DNA of 64,000 nucleotides. Source: Aspidapion aeneum (taxonomy: Eukaryota; Arthropoda; Insecta; Coleoptera; Brentidae). The position numbers were made by a program, and so were the translations under genes. Position 1 is the first letter of the stretch, and every line of letters begins with the position of its first letter. The notes under the pieces are model-generated. The model did not search any database. It was not told where the DNA came from and was given only the letters and a program-made list of their open reading frames with translations. Below are positions 10,072 to 21,750 of the stretch, in pieces. The stretch spans positions 51,020,786-51,084,785 of the forward strand of contig OY755046.1 of assembly GCA_963576565.1 (NCBI GenBank), in the 5' to 3' direction.

Positions 10072-10805
10072 TAGCTCACACATATACTATACTATAGTAG
10101 TGTGAGCTACGGTGATCCTAATTTTTTCGAGAAAAAAAAAGTTGCTCCGATTTCAAAATTTTTTATATATCTTTGCGTTTCAGATGATTTGGAAACTTTT
10201 TTGTCGCGCCGTCTGTCTGTCTGTTTGTCTGTCTGTCTGTATGTCTGTCTGTCTGTCTGTCTGTCTGTATGTCTGTCTGTAACGACCAACGCGCATAACT
10301 CAAAAACCGCTTGACCGATTTTAATGAAATTTGGTATCTAGGCTGGGTCTTGGGTCGAGATGGTCCCATTTAAAAATGAACAAAATCCACTGCACAAGCC
10401 AAATAAAAGGGTGGGGGAAGATTTCAAAAATTAGTTTATGTGAAAATATGGCGTGTGTGATATCAAACGAAAGGTAATTGAGTATGGAATTAAACAAAAT
10501 ACATTTTAGTTTTTTTTCAAAAAGGGTGGGGGTAGATTTCAAAAATTAGAGTTTACGTGAAAATATGGCGTGTGTGATATCAAACGAAAGGTAATTGAGT
10601 CCGGAGTTAAACAAAATACATTTTAGTTTTTGTTTTTTGAAGGGTGGGGGTAGATTTCAAAAATTTGAGTTTAAGTCAAAACGTGGCTTGTGTGGTATCA
10701 AACAAAAGGTAATTTAGTCTGGAGTTGGATAAGATATATTTCAGGTTTTAGTTTTATTAGCTCGCACGTACACTATAACTATAGCACCTAGTGTGAGCTT
10801 AGGGG
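10072..10805 (+). mobile_element. repeat with hairpin ends, copy A (full)
   Basis: Each end is a small palindrome opening and closing with AGCTCACAC/GTGTGAGCT: 10072-10109 on the left and about 10758-10798 on the right. Inside is a TCTG microsatellite (10211-10280), then CTTGACCGATTTTAATGAAA, then three tandem ~110-bp blocks containing CAAACGAAAGGTAATT. Copies at 42907, 43569 and 49663 are in the opposite orientation. There is no coding frame. The class is unresolved. Confidence 0.75.
10211..10280. repeat. (TCTG)n microsatellite in repeat copy A
   Basis: Tetranucleotide tract with a few variants. The same tract occurs, complemented, in copies C (44101-44153) and D (50154-50218), so it is part of the element. 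Confidence 0.95.
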
Positions 10806-11104
10806 CCCATATATTGGCAGAGTATTTATCAGTTCTTCTTTCTTGTCTGTTATTAAGGCTGAAAAGCCTGCTTGTTCCTGTAATTGATATACGTCAAATT
10901 TTGTTGTTAGTCTACCGGTAAATATTTTCGTGAAAAGCTTATAAATTACATTGAGGAGTGTTATAGGTCGATAGTTTTTTAGGTTTGCTCTATCGCCTTT
11001 CTTGTGTTGTGTGTGCAGTTGTTTGGGATTATTTTTTCTTTTAGTATTTTATTCAGGAGGATATGCAGATAATGGGATATTATAGTTTTCATAATATAAT
11101 GACC

Positions 11105-11215
11105 TAAAAACTATCTGACAATAGACTTACATATAGACAATACATTACTTAATTTGTCCAAAAATATAGAATTTTCGAATTACTAATCATAGGCGTACGT
11201 TGCTATTTTAAAAAC
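11105..11215. repeat. direct repeat flanking the RTE remnant (copy 2)
   Basis: Partner of 9228-9340, sharing CATAGGCGTACGTTGCT and a TTGACAATA/CTGACAATA-type left part. Confidence 0.55.
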
Positions 11216-11249
11216 TAAAAAAATATATTAAAATAATTGTTTCATTAAG

Positions 11250-11420
11250 TCTTCTGTATGTACAGAAAGACGCCGACCAAAAAAAAAGGTGGGTAGATGA
11301 TTTTGGAAAATATCTAAGATTAATGAAGAAAAAAGTTGGATAGGACTTTCAAAAACATTGAATGTCATATTGCATTCGCTAAGTTTTGAAAGTCTGTACC
11401 CTTATTGGAGCCGCCCTATT
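11250..11420 (+). pseudogene. 3' fragment of an RTE-like LINE
   Basis: RRPTKKKRWVDDFGKYLRL (from about 11266) matches the GRPKKRWVDDI segment near the C-terminus of RTE-type LINE proteins. A stop follows within 20 codons. It is in the opposite orientation to the remnant at 9340-11080, so it is a separate insertion. Confidence 0.55.
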
Positions 11421-11429
11421 GAATTAAAA

Positions 11430-13240
11430 GCCCCTCTGTACCAAATTTGGTTTCAATCGTTTCATTTTTCTAAATCATGATAATTTTTTGGAAAAAGAGG
11501 GAGAGAAAAAAAGAAGATAAAGCATGTGCAATTGGGGTATTAAATTTGTATTCAGCGTTTTTACATATATGCAGATAACACAGTTGTAAATGAAAAAAAA
11601 ATCATTTTTTCGTTGGGTATTTTTGTAAATTTTTTAAAATTTTACCGGTTTTTTGAGGTTAGAAAAAAAGTTGGACGTGCTACGCAATTCCGACAACAGA
11701 TTCAGATTTAGTGCGATAAAATACTATAGAATATGATTATTTGATCAAAAGTATATACCTTACTTATTAGTGTTTTGTGTGGCTGTGATCAACTGTTAGC
11801 ACTGGAGCATGTTATGTTAAAGAACATAATATGTCAAAATATCGCAGAGGCGCATATGGGCGCAGAATTTTTTGTTACTGTAGTAATCCTGGATGTGTGT
11901 AGTTTTAAATAAAATTTATCTCTAGGTGGCAGGTTATAGCCGACATAAAGTTTTACTCTGACATATCGAAAATTTCTTGCTTTTTTTTCAGGTTCTTACA
12001 TGTCATAAATAAATTTTGTACTGTGTATAAGTAATTCATCAGTTTTTTATTAAATAAGCAATTCTGGAATCTACTTAGCTTCCTCTCTCAAATCCATTTT
12101 AAATTCGCTTAAATTTAAAAACAAAACAATGAAAAAAATGCTGTCAATACGGATTAAAATATTGACAATATTTTACTATTCAAGCACGACGAAAACAATA
12201 TTTAAAATAAATCATCTCTGACGCCTGTCAAAGAGTATTTTAAGTTTTTTTTCATGTGTTTTCAGGCCTACTTGACTCTTGACTTTAGACTGACACTAAG
12301 CTTGCTGCCTTTGAGGGCATTTCACCTTAAGCCCTTTTTCGCCAAAAATCAGATGCGTCTGTGGGCCGGTGTGACGTCATAAATCCAAGATGGCGGCTTT
12401 TTTCATGTTTTTCCACAAACTTTGCCTTATAACTTTTGCTACATTATTGGTTTTACGGAAAAAACTGCAAATACGTTTTTTTGTGTGCAATAGAACACCA
12501 AATAAGAAGTCGGTAATTATTTCGATGTTTTAAAAACTAACAGACATATACATAACAGAGATATACATTTTTTTAAAATACTAAGAAATAGTAAGTATAG
12601 GTTATGATTTGTTTGAAATAGAACAATAATTGAATTGTCGTTTTAATAAGCTTTATATCGTAGAACTTAAAATATAGATATTGTTTTCAATATTAAAAAA
12701 ATTATAAAAATTTAAGATTGAACAAGAAAGTATAAAACTACCCTCAGAAACAGACATGCATTCTGAGTTAGTACAAGTCTTTCATTATTTTTTTTGTCTT
12801 TCTTATTATTATCATTTACACTTTTAAACAAATGAAACCTTTTTACACTCGAGTAGGTAGAATAACAGGTCGCCTACATTTTGGGCTTTGAAAAAAAAAT
12901 GAACTCGGTAAAAAAAGCGACCAAATTGCAGGAAGTTGAAGTCAAACGCTTTGCTGCACAAAAATGCATTTTAAATTTATTCCGTCATTGTTGTTTTTTT
13001 TATTTTCTATCTTTTTAATTCTATTTTTATTGTTAATGAAATAGACGAGATTCCAATTTGAATAAAAACAGCACAATTAAAATTAACATGGCCCGGGTGC
13101 TAAAAATTTATTTCTAAATTCAGCGCTTTAAGCCCTCAAAAAAACTAGTAAAAAGAAAAAAGTAAAAAAGGGTTATTTTAATTGGGTCAGAAATTCTCTG
13201 TTTTTGGTTGTTTTTTTAAGGTAACAGAGACATTTTTAGA
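11430..13240. other. gene-free stretch
   Basis: No frame longer than the noise level and no repeat partner was identified. A CpG-containing phrase CCAAGATGGCGGC near 12385 echoes similar phrases near 2345 and 35120 but is too short to interpret. Confidence 0.45.
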
Positions 13241-13248
13241 TATTTATC

Positions 13249-13414
13249 AAGGGCGCACCCAGGGGGGTGGGGTCTCGGGACCCACCCAAGTTAAGATTTT
13301 TTTTTGGATATTTTTCACATAATTTCATGAATAGAAACAAAAAATAGCATAAAATACGACATCATGGAATCTCGCACCCCCCCCCCCCAAGACATATTCC
13401 TGGGTGCGCTACTG
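13249..13414. mobile_element. hAT-type MITE, 166 bp
   Basis: The left end is AAGGGCGCACCCAGG and the right end CCTGGGTGCGCTACTG. The inner ends are G- and C-runs around GGTCTCGGGACCC. The flanks TATTTATC (13241-13248) and TGTTTATC (13415-13422) match at 7 of 8 positions, fitting an 8-bp hAT duplication. Close relatives are at 2581 and 23028. Confidence 0.75.
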
Positions 13415-13434
13415 TGTTTATCGTGCCTATATGG

Positions 13435-13540
13435 AAAACGTACGAACACGTCGATTTTGTTTGCGAGAAAGAAATTTTTTGCCTTTTTCAAATGTTTGTA
13501 GCATTTGAGGGGTAAACTTTACCTCTATTTTTTAAATAGG
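13435..13540. repeat. partial copy of the MITE family at 18211
   Basis: AACACGTCGATTTTGTTTGC and TTTACCTCTATTTTTTAAAT are shared with the long-armed MITE at 18211-18496. The outer ends are missing. Confidence 0.5.
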
Positions 13541-13849
13541 AAAAGTGGATCGAGTGATACTATATATAGAGATCATTGGTGATACTTTGTTTTGGAGACA
13601 TCATGAATGTCTTTATAAGAGTGTAAAAATGTCAAAACTGTATAATTTCGTAAGTGCGCTTTGTAATCAACTGCTTACAAGTAAATTTAGCAGCTGGGTA
13701 TTTTTTTTTTAATGTTTTTATGACATAAAATGTTTTTGTTATGATAAGTTATTTCAAAATCAAAAATAAAACGTTTCAGGATATTCTGTATCTCGAGTAT
13801 TATTAACTTGAATTATTTGACCAAATGTAAAATTTCACCCTGTATAATT

Positions 13850-15760
13850 AAAAATAATAAGTACAAATGGAGGGAAATCCCTCAGAACGGAGTGGTCACA
13901 TTCAAAAATCTTAAATCGGAAAGGCGGTCAAGTGGCACCTTGTTGAAAAGTCCTTAAAGGACCAATTAATTCTACAATAATAGCTGTTCCAACATGGTGT
14001 AAAGTTTAAAATTCTAAGCCCTTTTTAAATTTAGACAGACCTTTAACAAGTACATATTTCCCATTCGACAAAATATATGGCCCGTGACAAAAAAAAATAA
14101 AACGAAAAAAAAACGTATAAAGGTTAGGTAGGTCATTAGACGCGATATGAAGTTGGCCTTTAAAAAGGAGAGACCTTTAAAACGCGCACCCCTTCATAAA
14201 AAAGCTGCCCCTCTTCCTGTCGCCACTCTTGACTATCTCCACGCTCACTCACTCCTCGGCTCGAAAAAAGTACTAAAAGTTGTCTCCCCCGTCAAAATAC
14301 AGGGTTGCCGAGTTCATTCAAGAAGCAAATTTGTATAGTTTAAGTAAAAAAAATAATCTATAAAAGCAATAATCCATATTTTAAAAAACGTAGCAATAAA
14401 AAATTCCGAGTTTATGATGGAAAGTTCTCATTAAAAATATTCATCGAAATTCAACCGAAGCAGTGGGGCGCGTGTTGTAAAATTTTGGGGGTGAACACCC
14501 AAAAAAAAAAAATTGCGGCGCACGCTAAATTTTTTTTTTACTGACACGCCCAACTTTTTGGGCCATGGTGTGGGCCATTATATCATATTTTTTAGAGCAA
14601 ATAATTCAAGTATTAGATATTTAGATAGAGATTAGTTATCTATTATTATTGTTTTCATAATTAAATAATAAATGCCTACATACCTAGTTTTCATATTTCA
14701 CAAACACGTTTTGTATTGAAAAAGAAGGCGTCTGTCCTTTTTTGAACTAAATTCTTCAATAACCGTTTCATTGAACTTTGGAATTTCTTAAATCATTTTT
14801 TTCTTAATAGATAACATTGCGAGGGCAGTTAATCTATTCTCATCTATTCTGTGGTAAAGAAGAAAATTTAATTGTCGTTAAATATTGCACACTAATGCTA
14901 TCAGAATTACACACGTTCGTTTTCGTGACTTCGAAATTGTCGAAAACAAAACAATACAGCCCGACCGAGTTTTCTCAGTGCACTAATTTAAAGTGCACGT
15001 GAGGTGCTGTAACGGCCAACGCTCACCCATGACACGAAGGGCATCACGAAATTTTATAGAGACATGTCGTCCTCTCTTTCTATATTTCGTAATTAGAATG
15101 CGACATAACATCTACGGGGCATAGAATTTGATTCCAGTAAAGAGCGGAGCGAGACGGCCTACTCATCCACCATCTACCGCATCCTGGTTTGAACACGAAT
15201 ACAAACACATACATACCGGGTATTAATTTCTAGTTCGTATTCAAGTCTTTGGTGAATTTCTTTTGTGGTATATTGATACTTTATGATAAAATTATTAATT
15301 AAAGAATGATCAAATTTTAATATTTTTTTATGTAAAATGTGCACATGTGCACTTACGCCACTACATATACGTTGGGGTTGAAAATGAATGAGTCTAAAAT
15401 GTTAAGTATTTTTTGAATTTTTGACAACCGTGGAATTTTGCGCCCCTTGCTGTGTAAAACAATTCTTTAGGTTACATAGACGCGAAGAAAAATTCCTAAC
15501 CCCACAGATATCTATACTGTAGAGAGTATAAAGTAAGAATTGTTTTTTGCATATTGATTACACCTTTTTGACAATTTTGACAGCTCTTCCCATAAAATAA
15601 AATGTTAATATTTAGTGCCATTGCTTTTTCACCTTGTAATGTAGAAATTGTCGAATGAAGTCGTCTGGTATACGGAAAACTCCAAAATGGGGGAGAGGTC
15701 TGAAGCAATTGTGTGTACTGCAGATTTACTGTTTATTTTTATAGCTTAGTATAGGGATGT
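13850..15760. other. gene-free stretch with one hAT-like end
   Basis: Near 14460, CAGTGGGGCGCGTGTTG followed by GGGGGTGAACACCC looks like another G-rich hAT-type end. The frames at 14147-14338 and 14817-15002 have no recognisable motif. Nothing else is supported. Confidence 0.4.
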
Positions 15761-15789
15761 ACTAAAAACCTTGAGGCGAGGCATGAAAC

Positions 15790-16510
15790 AACAAGGTTTA
15801 CACAACAAGGTTCATATTCTCTGGGTACCAGAGCATTCTTGAAAACGAGGGGGCAGACCAACTAGATAGAATGGGATCATCAGCTGATCCAGTGGGACCG
15901 GAACTCATGGTAGACATCGTAGAGTGTCTTATCATGACGACAGAGAAACGTGACTTGAATAGGTTCTTCCAGGCGCTCTGGGAAGATACGGGAGAAATGA
16001 GGCGAGTCAATCTCTCGCGTAGGTGAGCACCTCCAGAAATCAAAGAATAAAGATATTAGGCTATATTCTTTGGAAAAAATATATGAGACAAGCGATATGA
16101 CTTTTGACAGGAAACTGTCCTCTTAATAAACACAGTATTGTAGGAATCGTTAAAGACTTGGAGTGTCAAAGGTGTAAGCAGGATAAAAAATTCCCTCTAC
16201 ACGTCTTAGCTGAGTGCTCTGGAATCATCGCGATAACAAAGTCGCATTTGGAAAGCTGTGTACTCAGCCGTAGCGATATCAGAAAGTTTCAACCTAGAAA
16301 AATCTGCTGAAAGAGCGGATATTGGGGTACAACAGGCCCAACAAGGAGGCCCTAATACAAAATGCAAAAAAATTAATAACTTATATTAGTTATGTTCCAT
16401 CAGGACATTGGACAATCATAAAACTATACGAACAATCCAATTTGCATTCCAGGTCGACGATGTACTGTTATCGGACATTAAGTTTTCCATTCCAACAGGC
16501 CACTTAAACC
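15790..16510 (+). pseudogene. LINE RNase H and CCHC C-terminal remnant
   Basis: VHILWVPEHS at 15810-15839 matches the RNase H VPGHSG motif. After a frameshift comes GADQLDRMGSSADPVGPEL, again typical of the RNase H end. Further on, MTGNCPLNKH opens the 16104-16310 frame. That frame carries C-X2-C-X8-H-X4-C (ECQRCKQDKKFPLHVLAEC), the zinc-knuckle-like motif that closes many I/R1/Jockey-group LINE proteins. Stops and shifts separate the pieces. The same motif spacing occurs in the minus-strand element at 58393-58611. Confidence 0.75.
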
Positions 16511-16670
16511 GGCTTCGGAGTCCTCCAAAATACTAGAATCGAAAAAAGGCGCATTAGAAATATTTCACTCTTTTCTTTGTCTGTGTTTATGTTGCACTGG
16601 AAAAATTGTATGTATTCTTATTCACTTCGTGATAACGTATTTCTAGTTAAAATCACCTGGGATAAAGATA

Positions 16671-17155
16671 TATAGTTTTTGCAAAGTCAGTTGCACAAAG
16701 GTTAAAGCCGACCATCGGCATATCCTTTAAAGAAAGTGACATGGGCGGCGGTAGATATACTCATGAAAATTATTTCATTTAATTATGGCGTAAACTAAAG
16801 AAATAAAAATAGTAAATAAAACTTTCTATTCCCATACCTACAGAAACGACACTGATTTATTTTCTAACTCTGTATACTGCCGACTAAAGGGGTCCCGCAA
16901 AGAACACATGAAAGCAATTAAAAGCGCATCTCAAAAAAATCTGCCAATCAGGTGCCGTCTACCCACCTGTGCTGGGTCGGTCAGATAACAAATACTTTGT
17001 GCTCGGCCCGCTGGCTCTGTAGGTAGGGTTGAAATTATACCAGGAAGATTTTATATGAATTTGGATAACTTTTGACGGGCAGATTGAAGCAAAATTTCAT
17101 GAAATCGATAGAACCCCGTATTAGGAGCATTTCAGGTGACTTTGCAAAAACTATA
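16671..17155. mobile_element. MITE with perfect 19-bp inverted ends, copy 1
   Basis: The ends are TATAGTTTTTGCAAAGTCA and its exact reverse complement, 485 bp apart. TA dinucleotides at the tips fit a Tc1/mariner-type target, but the boundary is ambiguous because the tip itself is TATA. The interior phrase AAAGCCGACCATCGGC is a small palindrome. A diverged copy lies at 23617-24093. Confidence 0.8.
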
Positions 17156-17340
17156 CCATAAATTTACATTTGTCTAAGAAAAAAAACAGTAGGTAAATAA
17201 ACAAAAAAAATTAATTTAGCCATTTAATGAAAAATAAATTGAATTTCACAACCAATTTAAACACTTGACGAATTTCCGAGAAAGTCACGTAAAATATACA
17301 AGTATTTTTTAAATTTCCAAAAAGAGTTTGTGCAACATTT

Positions 17341-18134
17341 CGCACCCCCGCTAAAAAATAGTCACAACTCAAAAAACATTGTTTTGAGAAAATCGCTGTA
17401 AGAATTTAGTTCATTAGAGAGATTCATTTTTCACTTACATGACAAATTACGAGTTAACATGTTATGTTATATCAACAGGAACCTATTAACTCAATGTAAT
17501 TGGTGCAGTACGTTTCTCAGAAAAAATGATTTTTGTCGTTTTTAGTAAAAAAAAGACAAAAACCCGATATTGTGACACTTTTTTAGAACAAGGTATCATG
17601 ACGTTGTAAATCAGGATGTCACGCAGGATGGTAAATAATATAAAAAAAGAAAATAAGTAAAGAAGAAACCTTGTATTTATTTTTACGAGTTATAAAATGC
17701 TGAATAACTGGGAATGTGATTATTCTCTAATAAATTCAAAAGATTTTTTTCATATTCTCCTTAACTCTAAGTACACTGAACAATTCGAAAAAACAGTCAC
17801 ATCACAAAAAAAAAGAACAGTATTTTACTTGTTATATGGGTCAAATTTAACCAATAGTTCACACGAAAACCTTCACAACTCGAAATGTGACTCTTTTCAG
17901 GATGAAACTCCACGTTCACGCTGTTATAAAGTCAGAAGTGACACTGTAAAGGAACGCATCCTAAGCTAAACTGGACACAATAAAAGAGTCACATCGCCAT
18001 GTCGTCGCGGTGAATTGTCGAAACATAAATATGACGCTTTTATGGAAGAAAGTACAAGTTATTTTGATGATGGCGGCAGGTTTATCTCAATAACGGCGAT
18101 TTTTGAGTTGTGACTCTTTTTCAGCGGGTGTGCG
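17341..18134. mobile_element. DNA element with ~50-bp inverted ends
   Basis: The left end reads CGCACCCCCGCTAAAAAATA then GTCACAACTCAAAAA; the right end is the inverted counterpart (CGCACACCCGCTGAAAAAGA then GTCACAACTCAAAAA). The element is 794 bp. The GTCAC/GTGAC motif next to an A- or T-run recurs inside (about 17796, 17888, 17939 and 17989). The 90-codon frame at 17697-17969 has no recognisable motif. It is likely non-autonomous; superfamily unknown. Confidence 0.7.
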
Positions 18135-18210
18135 ATCTATAGAATCTGTTGATTTTTTCGCAAGAGCCTCTTAATTTTAAGTTCTCGACGGGACTGCGGC
18201 ATTTTATATA

Positions 18211-18496
18211 CAAGGTGGCAATTTAAAAAGGATCCACCTGGAGTTTCTCGAAAATTATCAGGAAATTAAAAAAACGCCGAAACACGTCGATTTTGTTTGC
18301 AAGGGGGACACTTTTTGGTCATCTTGATATTTTAGTAGCACGAACCCCCTTCGAGGGATATACTTTACCTCTATATTTTGAATAGTGTGTGTGTGTGTGT
18401 CCCCTTGCAAACAAAATCGACGTGTTTCGGCGCTTTTTTAATTTCCTAATAATTTTCGAGAAACTCCCGGTGGATTCTTTTTAATTTGTCACCTTG
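18211..18496. mobile_element. TA-flanked MITE with ~100-bp inverted ends
   Basis: The 286-bp unit starts CAAGGTGGCAATTTAAAAAG and its right end is the inverted CAAGGTGACAAATTAAAAAG. Both arms run through GAGTTTCTCGAAAATTAT and AACACGTCGATTTTGTTTGC with few mismatches, leaving a loop of about 80 bp with a (GT)n tract. TATA lies on both sides. Length, long arms and TA target suggest a mariner-type MITE. Fragments occur at 13435 and 24130. Confidence 0.85.
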
Positions 18497-18612
18497 TATA
18501 TGAAAGGCACATAAGTATTAAGTTTTTAGCTTTTAATCACTTTATGCTCCATTTATATTTTTAGTAAAATAATATGTATCATGTCTTAACTTCCTTAAAC
18601 TACAGTGATTCG

Positions 18613-18719
18613 CAAGGCCGTACCTAGGGAGGGGGATCAAGGGTAATCAAAATTGCATAATATAATTATATGCAAATTTTTTAAACCTTTCCCAAAATTT
18701 TTACTTGCGTACGGCCCTG
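18613..18719. mobile_element. tiny hAT-like MITE, 107 bp
   Basis: CAAGGCCGTACCTAGG at the left and the inverted CAGGGCCGTACGCAAG at the right. Flanks GTGATTCG and GCGATTCT agree at 6 of 8 positions, consistent with an 8-bp duplication. Confidence 0.55.
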
Positions 18720-18729
18720 GCGATTCTTA

Positions 18730-20930
18730 AATAACAAGAGGTTATACTCGTAAACTATATTATAACTACAAAAGTACAAGTTACAAAATGTGATTTTCTT
18801 AACTTAGTAAGAAGTATCGCGTTCTGTATTTGCTAAAAATGAATAAAATTACAAAATCTTTGTAAATATTGAGGCTTTGTATAATATGTAGGTACTTTCA
18901 CACATATTTTGTAAAAATCAAATTACAAAATACAAATGAGTAAATATATAAATTTTACAAAAAACTTGTGACATAAAAAATAAACATTTTTTTCACTAGT
19001 TTTGCCAAAAAATAAGTACTAATACAAGTTGGTTTCAATTTTTGGTTTATTTAGTTTGTTAGGTAGTCTGTAGTGGTTTATGGCTTGTGAATATAAATTT
19101 ACGTAGATATCAGTTTTTGATTACCAAATTAAAAATGTACTCTGTTATTCCTATGGAATTTTAGAAAAAAATGGGTAAAAAATAAAACTAGCGTGGCCGT
19201 TTTTTTTTTATAAAATTTACATTCAATAAGCAATTTCGCAAAGTAATTCACAAATCTCTTTTTTCTGTGTGCAACTTTAATTTAGAGCTTTCGATTTCAT
19301 GCTTTGCCTTCGATCTACCTTTACGTGAGACGACAAAACCTATCGTTTCTTTTAGTCACGTGACTTTCAATTTAACCCTCTTGCATATGATCACATGACT
19401 GAAGTAAATCGATCACTGCGCCAAAAGCATTCGTTTGTTTAGACTATTTATTTGGTCGTTCCATCTAACCAAAACAGTGTTCGTATTGTATTGCATTTGA
19501 ATTTTTCGTACGGTTTTATGACTGTTCAACGTGATGATCGAACGGACTCATTACTTCATCTCCACCTCGTACAGTTTGTGTATCCATTTTGCTCGTAACT
19601 TATCTACAACCAACCCATATACCCACAGCCGTTGCGGGGGTGGATGGCCAACCAACAGGCCGAGCCAACATCGCGCTTGCACCGCGGACCCGACAAAGAC
19701 GGAAAAGGCTTATTGACGTAACAGCGGAAGTAAGCCGAAGAGCGCACAATCCATCTTTCCACAACTTTAGTCAACTGCTAACTCCGTTGTTCTATTTCGC
19801 CCCAATAAAGTCGCATAAGTGTGAGAGAGATCCGAACAATGAGGTAGATGTAAAACCGCCTGAAACGAATCTGGGTTTATTAGTTTGATCATTTTAGCCA
19901 ATGCAACAGTTATCCTAGGTCACCTTAACTCGCTTTTTATCTTTGTTTAACGAATGCTGAAAACGAAATTTGAGGTCACCTAGGTGTGATTTTGTCCAGA
20001 GGAAGTGAACACAGATTTTATAGCTAGAGGTCTTTGAAAATGTTATATTTCTGTGGTAGGACGAAGTTTGAGTCAGTCTGGTTTTCCGCGTTATCGAGCG
20101 AAGTTGGCTTCTAAACCTAACTCGGAAGTTGGCTTCCGATTTAACTTGAACTCCGAAAAATTTATCGGGATGAACATTTTAACTTTTAAATCATGTTTCA
20201 GGCAAAAAACTTTTAAAGTTGCCTTTTCAAAGTGGATCAACTTTTTCGCAACTCTGTAAGTTATTGTGAAACGTCGGTCACTTTTTATTGTAGTTTTTGT
20301 TTTGTTAAGAAGTTTTCAACAAGTTTCTTTTTATTATGGTAAGTTTTTTTTCAACTAAAGTACAAAACTAAAACTTTAAAGTTTTACTCTAACACTAATT
20401 TAAAGCTAGATATAGGTAGGTATACTAATACAGGTTAAAATAAAAGTTAGTTAACAAACAAGAATATATATTTTTTTCTAAAGGGGTGCGAGGGTGAGTT
20501 TTTAATTTTGATTCCGGCTCGAAGGACCATGAAAATAATACAGGGTCAGATATAGTCAATTTCAAAGGCTTACAAGTTTTTTTAAAAAACGAGTCTGGCA
20601 GATGGTCGAACCGAAGAACGATTTTTTTTTGGCATAATTATACAGAAAAATTTTAAAAAATTATTACTTATGATTCCCCCTTTCCTAAGTGCTTGATTAT
20701 TTCGGGACGCATTTATTTTATTTGTTCAAAATGCAGACGATCGAAATTTTTGTAGAAAAATGCGTTAGAATTTTACACCAAAAAATGTTCGTTTTTCTCC
20801 GCAAAAATACAAAAGATCATGAAGATCTGCATTTTCTAGGCTTTTCTTAATAGACTACAAAAATTAATTTTCGGACTCTTCCTAAGAACGGGGTAGTTAC
20901 ACATCGATGTTAGGTCACATTTACTTGTGG
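18730..20930. other. gene-free stretch, locally GC-richer at 19.3-19.9 kb
   Basis: A palindromic E-box-like AGTCACGTGACT lies at about 19354 and ATCACATGAC nearby. The overlapping frames at 19531-19888 have no recognisable domain and no clear splice structure. A promoter or first exon of a host gene cannot be excluded but is not supported. Confidence 0.35.
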
Positions 20931-20937
20931 ATGTGGT

Positions 20938-21010
20938 ACCAGCGGCGTAACAATTTTTTGGGGGCCCTTTGCCATAATAACAAAATAAAATCTCTTTTCC
21001 TTGCTTTTCA
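20938..21010. mobile_element. hAT-type MITE end
   Basis: CCAGCGGCGTAACAATTTTTT then GGGGGCCCTTTGCC resembles the CAGTGGCG plus G-run ends of the MITEs elsewhere. A second isolated end, CAGTGGCGGATCCAGGATG, is at 21121. Neither has a visible partner. Confidence 0.4.
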
Positions 21011-21569
21011 ATTTGCAAAATAATTCATTTTATCATGGTTTTACTACGTATTTTAAAGATAGCTTTTTTAAAGCAAGCTATTTTATAAACCTTATGAATA
21101 AGTATACAATATACATTAACAGTGGCGGATCCAGGATGTCCTGAAAGTTGGTTTTAATAAGTCTGAACTCAAGAACCAGATGGAAATTAAATGTTAATAA
21201 AAATTGAGTAATTTTTCTGCAAAAATATCAAAAAATGTTGATTTTAAGTTAAAATTAAGATTAAAAATAAGTTTTTTGATACATTTAAGTTACTAATTTA
21301 TTGCCGCTTAAAAAGGATGTTTTTACTGGAGCCACTGGGTAAGGTAAATCAGTGTTATGCAATACACAACATGTGGTAATATTTTAGTCTAAAAAAACCC
21401 CGAATTATGCTTTGTAGGTAATTGTTTCAGCTGATGATGAGTTTCTTATAATCCAACAATGAAACAAATAACATTTAGTGGAGAGAACTGAAGTTTTGTT
21501 TTCGTAATTTTAGAAAGGAAGAAATTTTTTCATTTGCAGTTAACAAGTATCTCGACAATTACCTACAAG

Positions 21570-21750
21570 CGCGGATTTGAGGGGGTAACGTGGTAATTAC
21601 CTCTGCCCCCCCCTAGAAAAAAAAACATGGACTTTAAGTGAATAAATATCGGGTTAAGCGCATCATTAATACCCTTAAATTTTTTTTAAATAAATAGTGT
21701 GTCCGTCGACCATTGCCCCCTTACATTTTGGTGCAGATCCGGGCTTGATT
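21570..21750. mobile_element. short hAT-like MITE candidate
   Basis: GCGCGGATTTGAGGGGGTAA at the left and an inverted GCCCGGATCTGCACC-type sequence at the right (about 21733-21749), with C- and T-rich inner flanks (CTGCCCCCCCC). The ends are diverged and no duplication is clear. Confidence 0.35.

Larger units (their letters stand above)
9340..11080 (-). pseudogene. RTE-like LINE remnant, split by an inserted repeat
   Basis: On the minus strand the upstream part (about 11060-10800) encodes KNYRPITLLNVIYKLF and QEQAGF, RT motifs 2-3. After the repeat at 10072-10805 the frame resumes as LEELDTAAKNIGL, MNYTKIKIITN and EEYIYLGQIIKL (about 10070-9900). It continues with MERQMLHVKLTDR and AKLKWKFAGHNIRQKDGRR (9723-9511) and ends in a GATA-like tail near 9350. 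The catalytic segments (AFD, FADD) would lie where the repeat now sits, so they were lost or replaced. The C-terminal style is that of insect RTE-type EN-RT elements. Many stops and shifts make it inactive. Confidence 0.8.

Noticed and set aside
10102..10369. Frames with CLSVCLSV or DRQTDRQT peptides (also near 44.1 and 50.2 kb)
   Set aside because: They are translations of the TCTG/CAGA microsatellite.
17697..17969. 90-codon frame as a transposase
   Set aside because: No catalytic or DNA-binding motif is seen; the frame lies inside a short inverted-end element and looks accidental.
19531..19888. Overlapping GC-richer frames, possible first exon
   Set aside because: No recognisable domain, no conserved splice pattern and no downstream exons; kept only as a gene-free note.
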